Assembly (NCBI GenBank): GCA_051000755.1
Contig: JBPCNZ010000132.1
Location: forward strand, 1 to 13,909
Reading direction: 5' to 3'
DNA: 13,909 bases
Source: JALZAH01 sp051000755
GTDB lineage: Bacteria > Actinomycetota > Acidimicrobiia > Acidimicrobiales > Palsa-688
Shown: piece after piece, positions 1-6,447 of the stretch
Layout of the letters: each line of letters starts with the position of its first letter
Position numbering within the stretch: the stretch's first letter is position 1
Made by a program: the position numbers and the translations under genes
Notes under the pieces: model-generated
What the model was told of the DNA's origin: nothing
The model's input: only the letters and a program-made list of their open reading frames with translations
The model's database searches: none

Positions 1-155
1 CTGCGCCTGTCCCCCCCACCCGAGGGCCGGCGTCGTCAACCAAGGCTCCCGCTCCTCTAACGACCGCACCGACGACGGCAACGACGGCTCCGGCAACGAC
101 GGCCCCGGCAACAACCGCCTCCACGCCGCCGAACACCAGCGCTCCGCGGCGCTAG
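1..155 (+). CDS. C-terminal tail of a Thr/Ala/Pro-rich (probably exported) protein, 5' end outside window
   Basis: An open frame enters from the left edge (first full codon at position 3) and ends at TAG 153-155. The 50 visible residues are almost all Ala, Pro and Thr, with a run of ATTAP-type pentapeptides. At DNA level three 15-nt units (78-92, 93-107, 108-122) repeat the codons for Ala-Thr-Thr-Ala-Pro/Ser. Tails like this are common at the ends of exported or membrane-anchored actinobacterial proteins such as penicillin-binding proteins, kinases and wall-linked enzymes, where they act as flexible linkers. No catalytic domain is visible, so function cannot be assigned. The reverse-strand reading of this stretch is Arg/Cys-rich and implausible, which supports the forward reading. 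Confidence 0.6.
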   Translation, partial: APVPPTRGPASSTKAPAPLTTAPTTATTAPATTAPATTASTPPNTSAPRR

Positions 156-356
156 ACGGTGGCGTCGCGGCCCCGCCTTCGCTTCGAACCATGACCCACC
201 TTCCCACCTCGAGCCGGCAACCGCCCGGCGTCGGGTACCGTTGCCGTGAGGGCAACAAGCACCAGCAGTGGATGGCATTCCCTCCGACTCGCAATGAGTC
301 AGGCCACGACCCGTGTGATCCTCGGGTCGACTCAGGCCTCGAAGGGAGGGATCGCC
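156..356 (+). promoter_or_regulatory. Long structured leader / intergenic region upstream of the cold-shock gene
   Basis: No convincing gene lies here. Two structural elements are visible. Element A: segment 215-221 (CGGCAAC) can pair with 240-246 (GTTGCCG) around an inner CCCG-GCGT-CGGG hairpin (224-235). Segment 240-245 can instead pair with 251-256 (GGCAAC), so the two folds exclude each other. Element B: 279-285 (TCCCTCC) is a perfect 7-nt complement of the Shine-Dalgarno stretch 345-351 (GGAGGGA). A stem joining 295-300/308-312 to 324-334 lies between them and would bring the two together. Cold-shock genes often carry long regulatory 5' leaders, but the transcription start is not visible, and I found no clear -35/-10 pair. 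Confidence 0.45.
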
Positions 357-557
357 ATGACTGGCACAGTGAAATGGTTCAACGGTGACAAAGGCTTCGG
401 TTTCATCACCCAAGACGGCGGAGGCCCTGACGTGTTCGTACACTTCAGCGCCATAGCCGGCGACGGTTTCCGCAACCTCGACGAGGGCCAAAAGGTCGAG
501 TTCGACACGACCGAAGGCCCCAAGGGCCTGCAAGCGGCCAACGTTCGCGCTAGCTGA
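357..557 (+). CDS. csp: Cold-shock domain protein (CspA family)
   Basis: A 66-residue single-domain cold-shock protein, the usual family length. It binds single-stranded RNA/DNA in the cytoplasm and acts as an RNA chaperone that melts secondary structure. The N-terminus MTGTVKWFN is typical. RNP1 (KGFGFI, residues 12-17) and RNP2 (VFVHF, residues 26-30) carry the aromatic residues that stack on nucleobases. The GPKGLQAANV ending is also characteristic. The ATG at 357 is chosen because GGGAGGG (344-350) sits 6 nt upstream and the family begins there. In-frame upstream sequence from 246 has no cold-shock homology. It stands alone and converges with the aldolase gene. Its leader contains possible regulatory folds. 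The exact paralogue (A, B, C...) cannot be told. Confidence 0.95.
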   Translation: MTGTVKWFNGDKGFGFITQDGGGPDVFVHFSAIAGDGFRNLDEGQKVEFDTTEGPKGLQAANVRAS

Positions 558-569
558 TCGGCCCGGCCG

Positions 570-606
570 CCCGGTCGTCGCCGTCCATCTGGGCTCGACG
601 ACCGGG
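570..606. terminator. Bidirectional hairpin between convergent csp and fba
   Basis: An 11-bp perfect inverted repeat, CCCGGTCGTCG (570-580) and CGACGACCGGG (596-606), with a 15-nt loop, lies between the csp stop (557) and the fba stop (627). There is no T-run on either side, so it is not a canonical intrinsic terminator. In high-GC actinobacteria, U-poor hairpins at convergent gene ends are common. It could terminate both transcripts or protect their 3' ends. Confidence 0.6.
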
Positions 607-626
607 GCCACCGGCGGGCGACGCTG

Positions 627-1661
627 CTACGAGGTCGTTTCGAGGATCTCCTCCGACTGGCCTCGCGCCGCCGCCACGTTGGCCTGGGCCCGGCTCAGCA
701 GGGCAGCCTCGGCGGCGGCGATATTGCTCTGGTCCCCTGCCCAGACGCGCATCGGGTCGTTCTGCAGGGCCCGGCCGTAGGAGAAGGTGACGGCCCAGGG
801 GTGGGGCCCCAGTCGGGCGATGGCGTCGAGATGGGCGGTGGCCACCTCTCCCGGCTGGCCGCCGGAGAGGAAGGCCACGCCGGGGATGGCGGCCGGCACC
901 GTGTCGAGGAGGCAGCGAACGGTGGCGCCCGCCACCTCGCTCACCGAGGCCGCCGGACCGTCGACGCCGGGAACGACCATCGACGGCTTGAGCACCATCG
1001 ATCGCAGGTCGACGCCCGCCATCACCAGGTGGGCGCAGACCTCGGCGAGAACCCGGCGTGTGGCCCGGGCGCAGGTGTCGATGTCGTGGTCGCCATCCAT
1101 GAGGACCTCCGGCTCGACAATGGGGACCAGGCCGCCGGCCTGACAGATCCCGGCGTAACGAGCCAGGGCATCGGCGTTGGCCCGCATCGCCCACGGGCTC
1201 GGTTGGCCGTCGGCGATGGTGAACACGGCCCGCCATTTGGCGAACCGGGCCCCGGCCCCGTGGTAACCGGCAACCTTCTTGTCCAGACCGTCGAGGCCTT
1301 CGGTGATCTTCTCCCCCGGCGCCCCATGGAGGGCCCGGGTCCCGATGTCGACCTTGATGCCCGGGAGGATGCCCCGGCCGGCGAGGAAGCTCGGGAACGT
1401 CGACCCGTCGTCGGCGCACTGTCCGAGGGTCTCGGTGTGGAGGATCACCCCGCTCACCGAGTCAGGCAGGTCGTGGCCCCCCAGCAGGAGCTGGCGATAC
1501 TGGCGCCGGTTCTCCTCCGTCGAGGTGATGCCGAGCGCTTCGAAGCGCTTGGTGATGGTGGGCACGCTCTCGTCAGCGGCGAGGATGCCCTTGCCCATGC
1601 GGACCATGTCCTCGGCCGTCTGGGCCAGGGTCCGATCTCCGCTGTCGTCATTTCCTGTCAT
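627..1661 (-). CDS. fba: Fructose-bisphosphate aldolase, class I
   Basis: A 344-residue class I (Schiff-base) aldolase. It condenses dihydroxyacetone phosphate with glyceraldehyde 3-phosphate to fructose 1,6-bisphosphate, and with erythrose 4-phosphate to sedoheptulose 1,7-bisphosphate in the CBB cycle. Visible hallmarks are GILAADES near residue 26, GIKVD with a substrate lysine (about 103), AKWRAVF (about 141), IVEPEVL with the two catalytic-region glutamates (about 183/185), and VLKPSMV with the Schiff-base lysine (about 225). The ATG at 1661 is preferred over an in-frame TTG at 1667, because GGAGG lies 7 nt before the ATG and only 2 nt before the TTG. It is the last gene of rpe-prk-fba, 13 nt after prk. 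Many bacterial CBB operons carry a class II (metal) aldolase instead, so a class I enzyme here is less usual. Confidence 0.95.
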   Translation of the reverse strand: MTGNDDSGDRTLAQTAEDMVRMGKGILAADESVPTITKRFEALGITSTEENRRQYRQLLLGGHDLPDSVSGVILHTETLGQCADDGSTFPSFLAGRGILPGIKVDIGTRALHGAPGEKITEGLDGLDKKVAGYHGAGARFAKWRAVFTIADGQPSPWAMRANADALARYAGICQAGGLVPIVEPEVLMDGDHDIDTCARATRRVLAEVCAHLVMAGVDLRSMVLKPSMVVPGVDGPAASVSEVAGATVRCLLDTVPAAIPGVAFLSGGQPGEVATAHLDAIARLGPHPWAVTFSYGRALQNDPMRVWAGDQSNIAAAEAALLSRAQANVAAARGQSEEILETTS

Positions 1662-1674
1662 CGACAAACCTCCG

Positions 1675-2646
1675 TCACGTCATGAGCTGCAGATTTTCCC
1701 CCGCCCGCCGCCCCAGGAGGAGGTGGTACAGGAGGATGAGCTGGACCACGGCCAGCGGTTCGCTCCGCGTGTCGCCCTCGACGATGCCGAGGTCACTCGG
1801 CAGCTCGTGGTCCAGGCCGAGATCCCCCCAGATCGCCTCCTCCACCTTCCTGGTCGTCTCCCGGTCGGCATAGGCGTGGATGTGGAGAGCATCGACCGGC
1901 TTGCCGTCCTCGTCCCTCATCAGCTTCAGGTGGATGGCCTGGCGGGTGTCCTCGGTCAGGATCTGGCTGAGGTCCGGATGCGATGCCGTCGGCCGGAGCA
2001 GGACCGTGGCGCTCAGCAGGCCCTTCTTGTGCTCGTCGCGCTCCTCGATCGGAGCGAAGCGCACCACGATGTCCGCGTGACGGCGCTGGGGCTGGATGAA
2101 CGCCGATGACTCGCCTTCGCGGCGCTGCAGCTCCTGGCGGACCTGATCCTCGCCGTAGCCGCGCTGGGCGGTGTCGCGCTTGAGCTTCCAAGCCACCCGG
2201 AGGGACTCGGGCGGGTCGAGGTAGACCGTGAGATCGAAGCACGCCCTGGCCATGCGGCTGTGGAGGGGCAAGAGCCCCTCGATGATGACGTTGTCGGTCG
2301 GCGTGAACAGCACCGGGCGACCCAGCGTGCCCTCGTGATGGTTGTAGACCGGCTTCAGGACCGGTTCGCCCATGGCCAACAGCTGCAGGTGCTGCTCCAT
2401 GATGTCCATGTAGTTGCACGCCGGGTTGAGCGGAGTGAACGGCAGACCCTTTCGCTCCACCCGGTCATAGGCGTGGTAGTCGTCCACGCACATGGAGGCG
2501 ATGTTTTCCCCGCCGAGGGCAGCGACCAGGCCTCGGGTGAGCGTCGTCTTGCCCGCGGCGCTGTCCCCGGCGATGGCCAACATCACCGGCCGGGGACGAT
2601 CGGGCGCCGGGTCAGCTCGCTGCATCATGACTTTCTTGTAGGGCAT
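1675..2646 (-). CDS. prk: Phosphoribulokinase
   Basis: A 323-residue P-loop kinase that phosphorylates ribulose 5-phosphate with ATP to ribulose 1,5-bisphosphate, the RuBisCO substrate. With RuBisCO it defines the CBB cycle. The Walker A motif GDSAAGKTT is at residues 27-35. CVDDYHAYDR (53-62) carries the aspartates and arginine used for catalysis and substrate binding. LNPACNYMD (73-81) and NVIIEGLLPLH (119-129, Walker B-like glutamate) follow in family order. Uridine kinases share the fold but lack this combination, and the operon partners support Prk. ATG 2646 is preceded by GAGG 5 nt upstream. It starts 6 nt after the rpe stop and ends 13 nt before fba, so it is surely co-transcribed. Confidence 0.95.
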   Translation of the reverse strand: MPYKKVMMQRADPAPDRPRPVMLAIAGDSAAGKTTLTRGLVAALGGENIASMCVDDYHAYDRVERKGLPFTPLNPACNYMDIMEQHLQLLAMGEPVLKPVYNHHEGTLGRPVLFTPTDNVIIEGLLPLHSRMARACFDLTVYLDPPESLRVAWKLKRDTAQRGYGEDQVRQELQRREGESSAFIQPQRRHADIVVRFAPIEERDEHKKGLLSATVLLRPTASHPDLSQILTEDTRQAIHLKLMRDEDGKPVDALHIHAYADRETTRKVEEAIWGDLGLDHELPSDLGIVEGDTRSEPLAVVQLILLYHLLLGRRAGENLQLMT

Positions 2647-2652
2647 GGCGCC

Positions 2653-3354
2653 TCAGGTCCGGGCCTGGGCCAGCTCGGGCTCGGACCCGACGAGCCCGGC
2701 GCGGGCGTGGAGCTCCTTGATCGCTTCGGCCATGCCCCCTTCGTGACGGTACAGAGCGCTGCCGACCACCGTGGTCTCCGCTCCGGCCTTGACCACGCCG
2801 GCGATGGTTTCGACGTTGATGCCGCCGTCGACCTCGACCTCCACCGACCGACCGGCGACCAGGGCCGACGCCGAAGCCACCTTCGCCTCCATGGCGTCGA
2901 TGTAGCGCTGGCCGCCGAAACCGGGGTTGACGGTCATGATCAGCACCAGATCGACGAGATCGATCACGTGTTCGACGGCGCTGAGCGGCGTGGCCGGGTT
3001 CAGCGCCACCCCCGCCTGGGCACCCGCCTCTCTGATGGCAGCCAGGCTCCGGTGCAGGTGCCGGCAGGCCTCGGCGTGGACGATGATGCGCTGACATCCG
3101 GCGGTGACCCAACGCCCGATCATGGGGTCCGGGTCGGTCACCATGAGGTGGGCCTCAAAGGGCAGCGTCGTGCGGTCCCGCACCGAGGCCACGACATCGG
3201 GCCCGATCGTGAGGTTCGGGACGAAGCAACCGTCCATCACGTCCCAATGGAGGCGGTCGGCCCCGGCCCGCTCGACGAGCTCCACCTCTTCGCCCAGGCG
3301 GGAGAAGTCGGCGGTGAGCACCGAAGCGGCGATCAGAGGCAGAGAGCAGGCCAT
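2653..3354 (-). CDS. rpe: Ribulose-phosphate 3-epimerase
   Basis: A 233-residue TIM-barrel epimerase that interconverts xylulose 5-phosphate and ribulose 5-phosphate in the CBB and pentose phosphate pathways. Visible motifs are IAASVLTADFSRLGEE (8-23), HWDVMDGCFVPN (36-47, metal-ligand His and catalytic Asp), EAHLMV (67-72, metal-ligand His), MTVNPGFGGQ (140-149, phosphate-binding loop) and EVDGGIN (174-180, second catalytic Asp). It is first in the rpe-prk-fba operon. The ATG at 3354 has no Shine-Dalgarno. A TACCGT hexamer (reverse strand, 3366-3361) ends 6 nt before it, which would fit a leaderless mRNA. The start agrees with family length, so I keep it. Confidence 0.95.
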   Translation of the reverse strand: MACSLPLIAASVLTADFSRLGEEVELVERAGADRLHWDVMDGCFVPNLTIGPDVVASVRDRTTLPFEAHLMVTDPDPMIGRWVTAGCQRIIVHAEACRHLHRSLAAIREAGAQAGVALNPATPLSAVEHVIDLVDLVLIMTVNPGFGGQRYIDAMEAKVASASALVAGRSVEVEVDGGINVETIAGVVKAGAETTVVGSALYRHEGGMAEAIKELHARAGLVGSEPELAQART

Positions 3355-3437
3355 ATACCGACGGTACGCAAGGTCGGCGATGGCGCCATCCCCGCAACGG
3401 GTGAACGGTCGAGGGACGAGGTCTAGGGTGCGAAACC
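3355..3437. promoter_or_regulatory. Divergent promoter region rpe / response regulator
   Basis: An 83-bp spacer separates the oppositely oriented rpe and response-regulator genes. Forward strand: GTGAAC (3401-3406), a 17-nt gap and TAGGGT (3424-3429) resemble a weak sigma-70-type promoter whose start point would fall close to the ATG at 3438. Reverse strand: TACCGT (3366-3361) ends 6 nt before the rpe ATG. Both -10-like hexamers have the TAnnnT form common in actinobacteria. The -35 matches are poor, so the exact promoters are tentative. Confidence 0.35.
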
Positions 3438-4118
3438 ATGAACGAGGAGACGCCGGCGGCGTCGCCGCCTCCGACCCGACTCCTGCTCGTAGATGACCAC
3501 CAGATGGTGCTCGACGGTCTCACCGCCATGTTGCGACCCCATGCCGGGGCCGTCCAGATCGTCGCCGCCACCACCGATCCCAACGAGGCCCGTCGCCTGG
3601 CCGTGGATCTCGAGCCCGATGTCGCCCTGCTCGACATCCGCATGCGTGCCGTCACCGGTTTCGAGCTCTGTGAACAGCTCCTCCGGATCCGCCCCGAGCT
3701 CAAGGTCGTGCTGCTCACCGTCTACGACGACGAGCAGTATCTCTTCCAGGGGCTGAGGGCCGGTGCCGTCGGCTATCTGACCAAGCAGTTGGGAGCCGAG
3801 GACCTCGTCGATCACCTGGCCCGGGTCACGGCCGGCGAGATCGTCGTCGACCCGGCCCTGGCCGGCAGGGTGGCCCTGTCCGCATCGCGCCTCGAACGCG
3901 GCGAGTTCTGGGTCGGCGCCCACCTCGGCCTCAGCCAGCGGGAGAGCTCCGTGTTGGAGCTCATGGTGCACGGCCATGCCAACCGGGTCATAGCCGGCCG
4001 ACTGATGCTGGGTGAGGAGACGATCAAGACCCACGTCAGCTCCATCTTCCGCAAGCTCGGCGTGACCGACCGGACCCAGGCGGTGGCCTTCGCCCTGCGC
4101 GAGGGACTGTTCCGTTGA
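3438..4118 (+). CDS. NarL/FixJ-type two-component response regulator
   Basis: A 226-residue cytoplasmic regulator with an N-terminal receiver (about 13-130) and a C-terminal LuxR-type helix-turn-helix (about 162-226). In the receiver, D19/D20 form the acidic pocket, D66 in LLDIRM is the phosphorylation site, T94 is the conserved Thr/Ser and K116 in LTKQL is the conserved lysine. All are intact, so it should be phosphorylatable. The HTH carries LSQRESSVLELM and EETIKTHVSSIFRKLGV, the usual DNA-recognition helix region. Its stop overlaps the kinase start in TTGA, so the two are translationally coupled. The pair lies between two CBB operons. Control of carbon-fixation genes is a plausible guess from position only, and the targets are unknown. 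Confidence 0.93.
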   Translation: MNEETPAASPPPTRLLLVDDHQMVLDGLTAMLRPHAGAVQIVAATTDPNEARRLAVDLEPDVALLDIRMRAVTGFELCEQLLRIRPELKVVLLTVYDDEQYLFQGLRAGAVGYLTKQLGAEDLVDHLARVTAGEIVVDPALAGRVALSASRLERGEFWVGAHLGLSQRESSVLELMVHGHANRVIAGRLMLGEETIKTHVSSIFRKLGVTDRTQAVAFALREGLFR

Positions 4119-5407
4119 GCTACCCAGACGCCGACGCCGACCGCGAGGCTCCCGATCCGAAGGCTCCCGATCCGGAGGCTCCCGATCCGGAGGCTCCCGA
4201 CTCGGCGGCGGGATGGGCGGGGGTGTTGCGCCGGATCATCGAGCTCAGCACCGAGGAGCGCAACCTGCGGGCCGTGGTGCGCCGGGCCGCCGATCTGGTG
4301 GTGGGCACCACCACAGCCGACGCCTGCTTCGTTCACGTGGTCGACCACGAAGCCGGGGGCCTGGTCCTGGCCGGGGCCACCCCGGAGAGCTTCGACGCCC
4401 TCGCCGGGACCATCCGGCTCCAGATCGGCGAGGGCGTGGCCGGATGGGTGGCCGAGCGGGGCGAGCCGGCGCTGATCGACGACAAGTGGACGGACTCGCG
4501 GTACGTGTACATCCCCGCCCTGCGCGGTGAGGACTTCGCGTCGATGCTCTCCGTGCCGATGCTCCGGCCCGAGGGGGTCGTGGTCGGGGTCCTCAACGTC
4601 CACGCCCACGATGCCAACCACTTCAGCACGCGGGACCTGGGTCGGCTGACCGAGGTGGCCGGCCTCCTCGCCGGCATCGTGGAGAATGCCGTGCTCTATG
4701 ACCAGCTGGCGACCCGGGAGCGCCAACTGGAGCAGTTTGCGGCCCGGACCATCGAGTTGCAGGAGGTCGAACGGCGCCGCATCGCGGGTGACATCCACGA
4801 CGGGATCAGCCAGCGACTGGTCAGCGCCTTCTACCACCTGAGTGCGGCACGATCGCTGAGCGGGCCGGGGGAGGCCCTCATCGAGTTGCAGGCGACCAGC
4901 GCCCTACTCACCGACGCCCTCGACGAGGCTCACCGGGCCATCGTCGGGCTGCGTCCGTCCGTCCTCGACGATCTGGGTCTGGCGGCGGGCATCACCAGCC
5001 TGGCCGCCTCCCTCGGCGCCGACGTCACCACCGAGGTCCATGTCGAATTGGAGTCGCGCCAGCTCCCCGCCCATGTCGAGACCGCCCTGTACCGGATCGT
5101 TCAGGAGGCCCTGCAGAACGTTGCCAAGCACGCCCACGCCTCCCTCGTCGAGATCGGCCTATCGTGGCGGGACGGGTCCGTGCGCCTGACGGTGCGCGAC
5201 GACGGCGTCGGCTTCGATGCTCAGGTTCCCCCGCGGCCGATGTCGTTCGGGTTGCTGGGCCTGGCCGAGCGCGCCGCCCTGCTCGACGCCCACCTCGATG
5301 TCAGCTCCCGCGTCGGTGAGGGAACGACGATCACGGTGACGGTGCCGATCGGCTCGCCGCCGCAGGCCGACCCCGATGACCGCCGACCCCGGCGCCGGTC
5401 GAGCTGA
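4115..5407 (+). CDS. GAF-domain sensor histidine kinase (HisKA_3 / NarX-DesK class)
   Basis: A 430-residue cognate kinase for the preceding regulator. The order is an acidic APDP-repeat leader (1-30), a GAF sensor domain (about 40-192), a coiled segment (about 195-222), HisKA_3 with phospho-acceptor H228 in AGDIHDGISQRL, and an HATPase_c domain. The HATPase_c domain shows the N-box QEALQNVAKHA (330-340), G1 DDGVGFD (362-368) and G2 GLLGLAERA (379-387). No membrane helix is seen, so it is a cytoplasmic sensor. The GAF ligand cannot be read from sequence. The start is TTG at 4115, chosen because it gives the 4-nt TTGA overlap with the upstream stop. A later start inside or after the repeats is possible without losing the GAF domain. 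The C-terminus ends in an Arg-rich tail. Confidence 0.92.
   Translation: MSYPDADADREAPDPKAPDPEAPDPEAPDSAAGWAGVLRRIIELSTEERNLRAVVRRAADLVVGTTTADACFVHVVDHEAGGLVLAGATPESFDALAGTIRLQIGEGVAGWVAERGEPALIDDKWTDSRYVYIPALRGEDFASMLSVPMLRPEGVVVGVLNVHAHDANHFSTRDLGRLTEVAGLLAGIVENAVLYDQLATRERQLEQFAARTIELQEVERRRIAGDIHDGISQRLVSAFYHLSAARSLSGPGEALIELQATSALLTDALDEAHRAIVGLRPSVLDDLGLAAGITSLAASLGADVTTEVHVELESRQLPAHVETALYRIVQEALQNVAKHAHASLVEIGLSWRDGSVRLTVRDDGVGFDAQVPPRPMSFGLLGLAERAALLDAHLDVSSRVGEGTTITVTVPIGSPPQADPDDRRPRRRSS
4145..4204 (+). repeat. Four tandem 15-bp units in the kinase N-terminus
   Basis: Units 4145-4159, 4160-4174, 4175-4189 and 4190-4204 are near-identical copies of GAGGCTCCCGATCCG and encode Glu/Lys-Ala-Pro-Asp-Pro/Ser pentapeptides. 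The repeat stays in frame and only lengthens an acidic, probably disordered leader. The last copy has diverged most. Copy number may vary between strains through slippage. Confidence 0.9.
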
Positions 5408-5424
5408 ACCCAGGACTGTTCAGC
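5403..5424. terminator. Hairpin spanning the convergent stop codons of the kinase and cbbX
   Basis: GCTGAAC (5403-5409) and GTTCAGC (5418-5424) form a perfect 7-bp stem with an 8-nt loop. The two genes end only 12 bp apart, and each arm contains one of the stop codons. There is no T-run. It is a possible shared, bidirectional terminator or 3'-end stabiliser; the short stem keeps confidence moderate. Confidence 0.4.
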
Positions 5425-6445
5425 CCTCGGTGGCGGGGTCCGAATCGGCGTAGTCAAAGACCCGGCTCTTGCGGATGTCGTCGGCCTCGATGCGCATCAG
5501 GTCCGACCTGGTCACCTCGGACGAGGCCGCCGACATGAGCCGGTCGGCATGGCGGAGCCGGGCTCGCTCCAGGGCGTTGCGGACGCTGCGGGCATTGGCG
5601 AAGTTGGCCTGTTTCCGTCGCCGCTCCAGGTAGGCGACGAACACCTCCTCGGCCTCGTCGGAGAGGAAGTAACCCTGCTCGGAGAGCATGAGCTTCCCGA
5701 TGGCGAGCAACTCGTCGGCGTCGTAGTCGGGGAAGTCGATGTGGTGGGCGATGCGCGAGCTCATCCCCGGATTGGACGTGAAGAAGGTCTCCATGCGATC
5801 GGCATAGCCGGCCAGGATGACCACCAGGTCCTCGCGGTCGCGCTCCATGGCCTGGAGGAGGATCTCGATGGTCTCCTGCCCGTAGTCCCGCTCGTTCTCC
5901 ACCCGGTAGAGGTAGTACGCCTCATCGATGAACAGGACCCCGCCCATGGCCCGCTTGAGCACCTCCCGGGTCTTGGGCGCGGTGTGGCCGATGTATTCAC
6001 CGACGAGATCGTCTCGGGTCACCGAGACGACCTGGTTGCGCCGGATGTAGCCGATCTGATGAAGCAGCTCGGCCATGCGCAGGGCCACCGTCGTCTTCCC
6101 GGTGCCCGGGCTCCCGGTGAAGCACATGTGGAGGTTGGGAGGGCTGGACTCCAGCTGGAAGCGGCGGCGCAGACGATCCACCACCAGCAACGACGCGATC
6201 TCCTGGACCCGGGACTTCACCGGGACCAGACCGACCAGTTCCCTGTCCAGGCGTTCGAGGACATCGTCGATGTCGTACGAGGCCCGCTCCGCTTTCAGGT
6301 CCACCGTGTCGCCGTCGTCCAACCAGCGTTCACCGTCCGTCTCCTCACCGCCACCCTCGACGTCCTTGGCGGACGTGGTCGTGGCGGTGGCTGCCGGCTG
6401 GTTCATGGAGAAGCCGGAACGGCGCTGCTCGCCGGTCTCAGCCAT
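5420..6445 (-). CDS. cbbX: Red-type RuBisCO activase CbbX (AAA+ ATPase)
   Basis: A 341-residue AAA+ remodeller. In the red-type system it forms hexamers that tug the C-terminus of the large subunit to release inhibitory sugar phosphates, using ATP and being stimulated by RuBP. Walker A GSPGTGKTT is at 111-119, pore-loop EYIGHT at 150-155, Walker B VLFIDEAYYLY at 170-180, and the sensor/arginine-finger region TSNPGMSSRI at 223-232. The conserved core starts near residue 57. The preceding 50 or so residues are Thr/Gly/Glu-rich and longer than I expect for the family (usually about 310 residues). An in-frame ATG at residue 14 is an alternative start. ATG 6445 is only 2 nt past the cbbS stop, so the genes are translationally coupled. 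It converges with the histidine kinase. Confidence 0.95.
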   Translation of the reverse strand: MAETGEQRRSGFSMNQPAATATTTSAKDVEGGGEETDGERWLDDGDTVDLKAERASYDIDDVLERLDRELVGLVPVKSRVQEIASLLVVDRLRRRFQLESSPPNLHMCFTGSPGTGKTTVALRMAELLHQIGYIRRNQVVSVTRDDLVGEYIGHTAPKTREVLKRAMGGVLFIDEAYYLYRVENERDYGQETIEILLQAMERDREDLVVILAGYADRMETFFTSNPGMSSRIAHHIDFPDYDADELLAIGKLMLSEQGYFLSDEAEEVFVAYLERRRKQANFANARSVRNALERARLRHADRLMSAASSEVTRSDLMRIEADDIRKSRVFDYADSDPATEG

Positions 6446-6447
6446 GG

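Noticed and set aside
191..388. A 65-codon forward open frame in the csp leader
   Set aside because: It runs out of frame into csp, has no ribosome site or homology, and better fits untranslated leader. A short regulatory leader peptide cannot be strictly excluded.
2260..3426. A 388-codon forward open frame antisense to prk and rpe
   Set aside because: The opposite strand encodes two textbook enzymes with tight operon spacing. The forward translation is low-complexity Gly/Arg/His/Asp.
3812..4837. A 341-codon reverse open frame with a Gly-Ser-Leu-Arg-Ile repeat
   Set aside because: The repeat is simply the antisense reading of the APDP repeat in the kinase gene. There is no other support.
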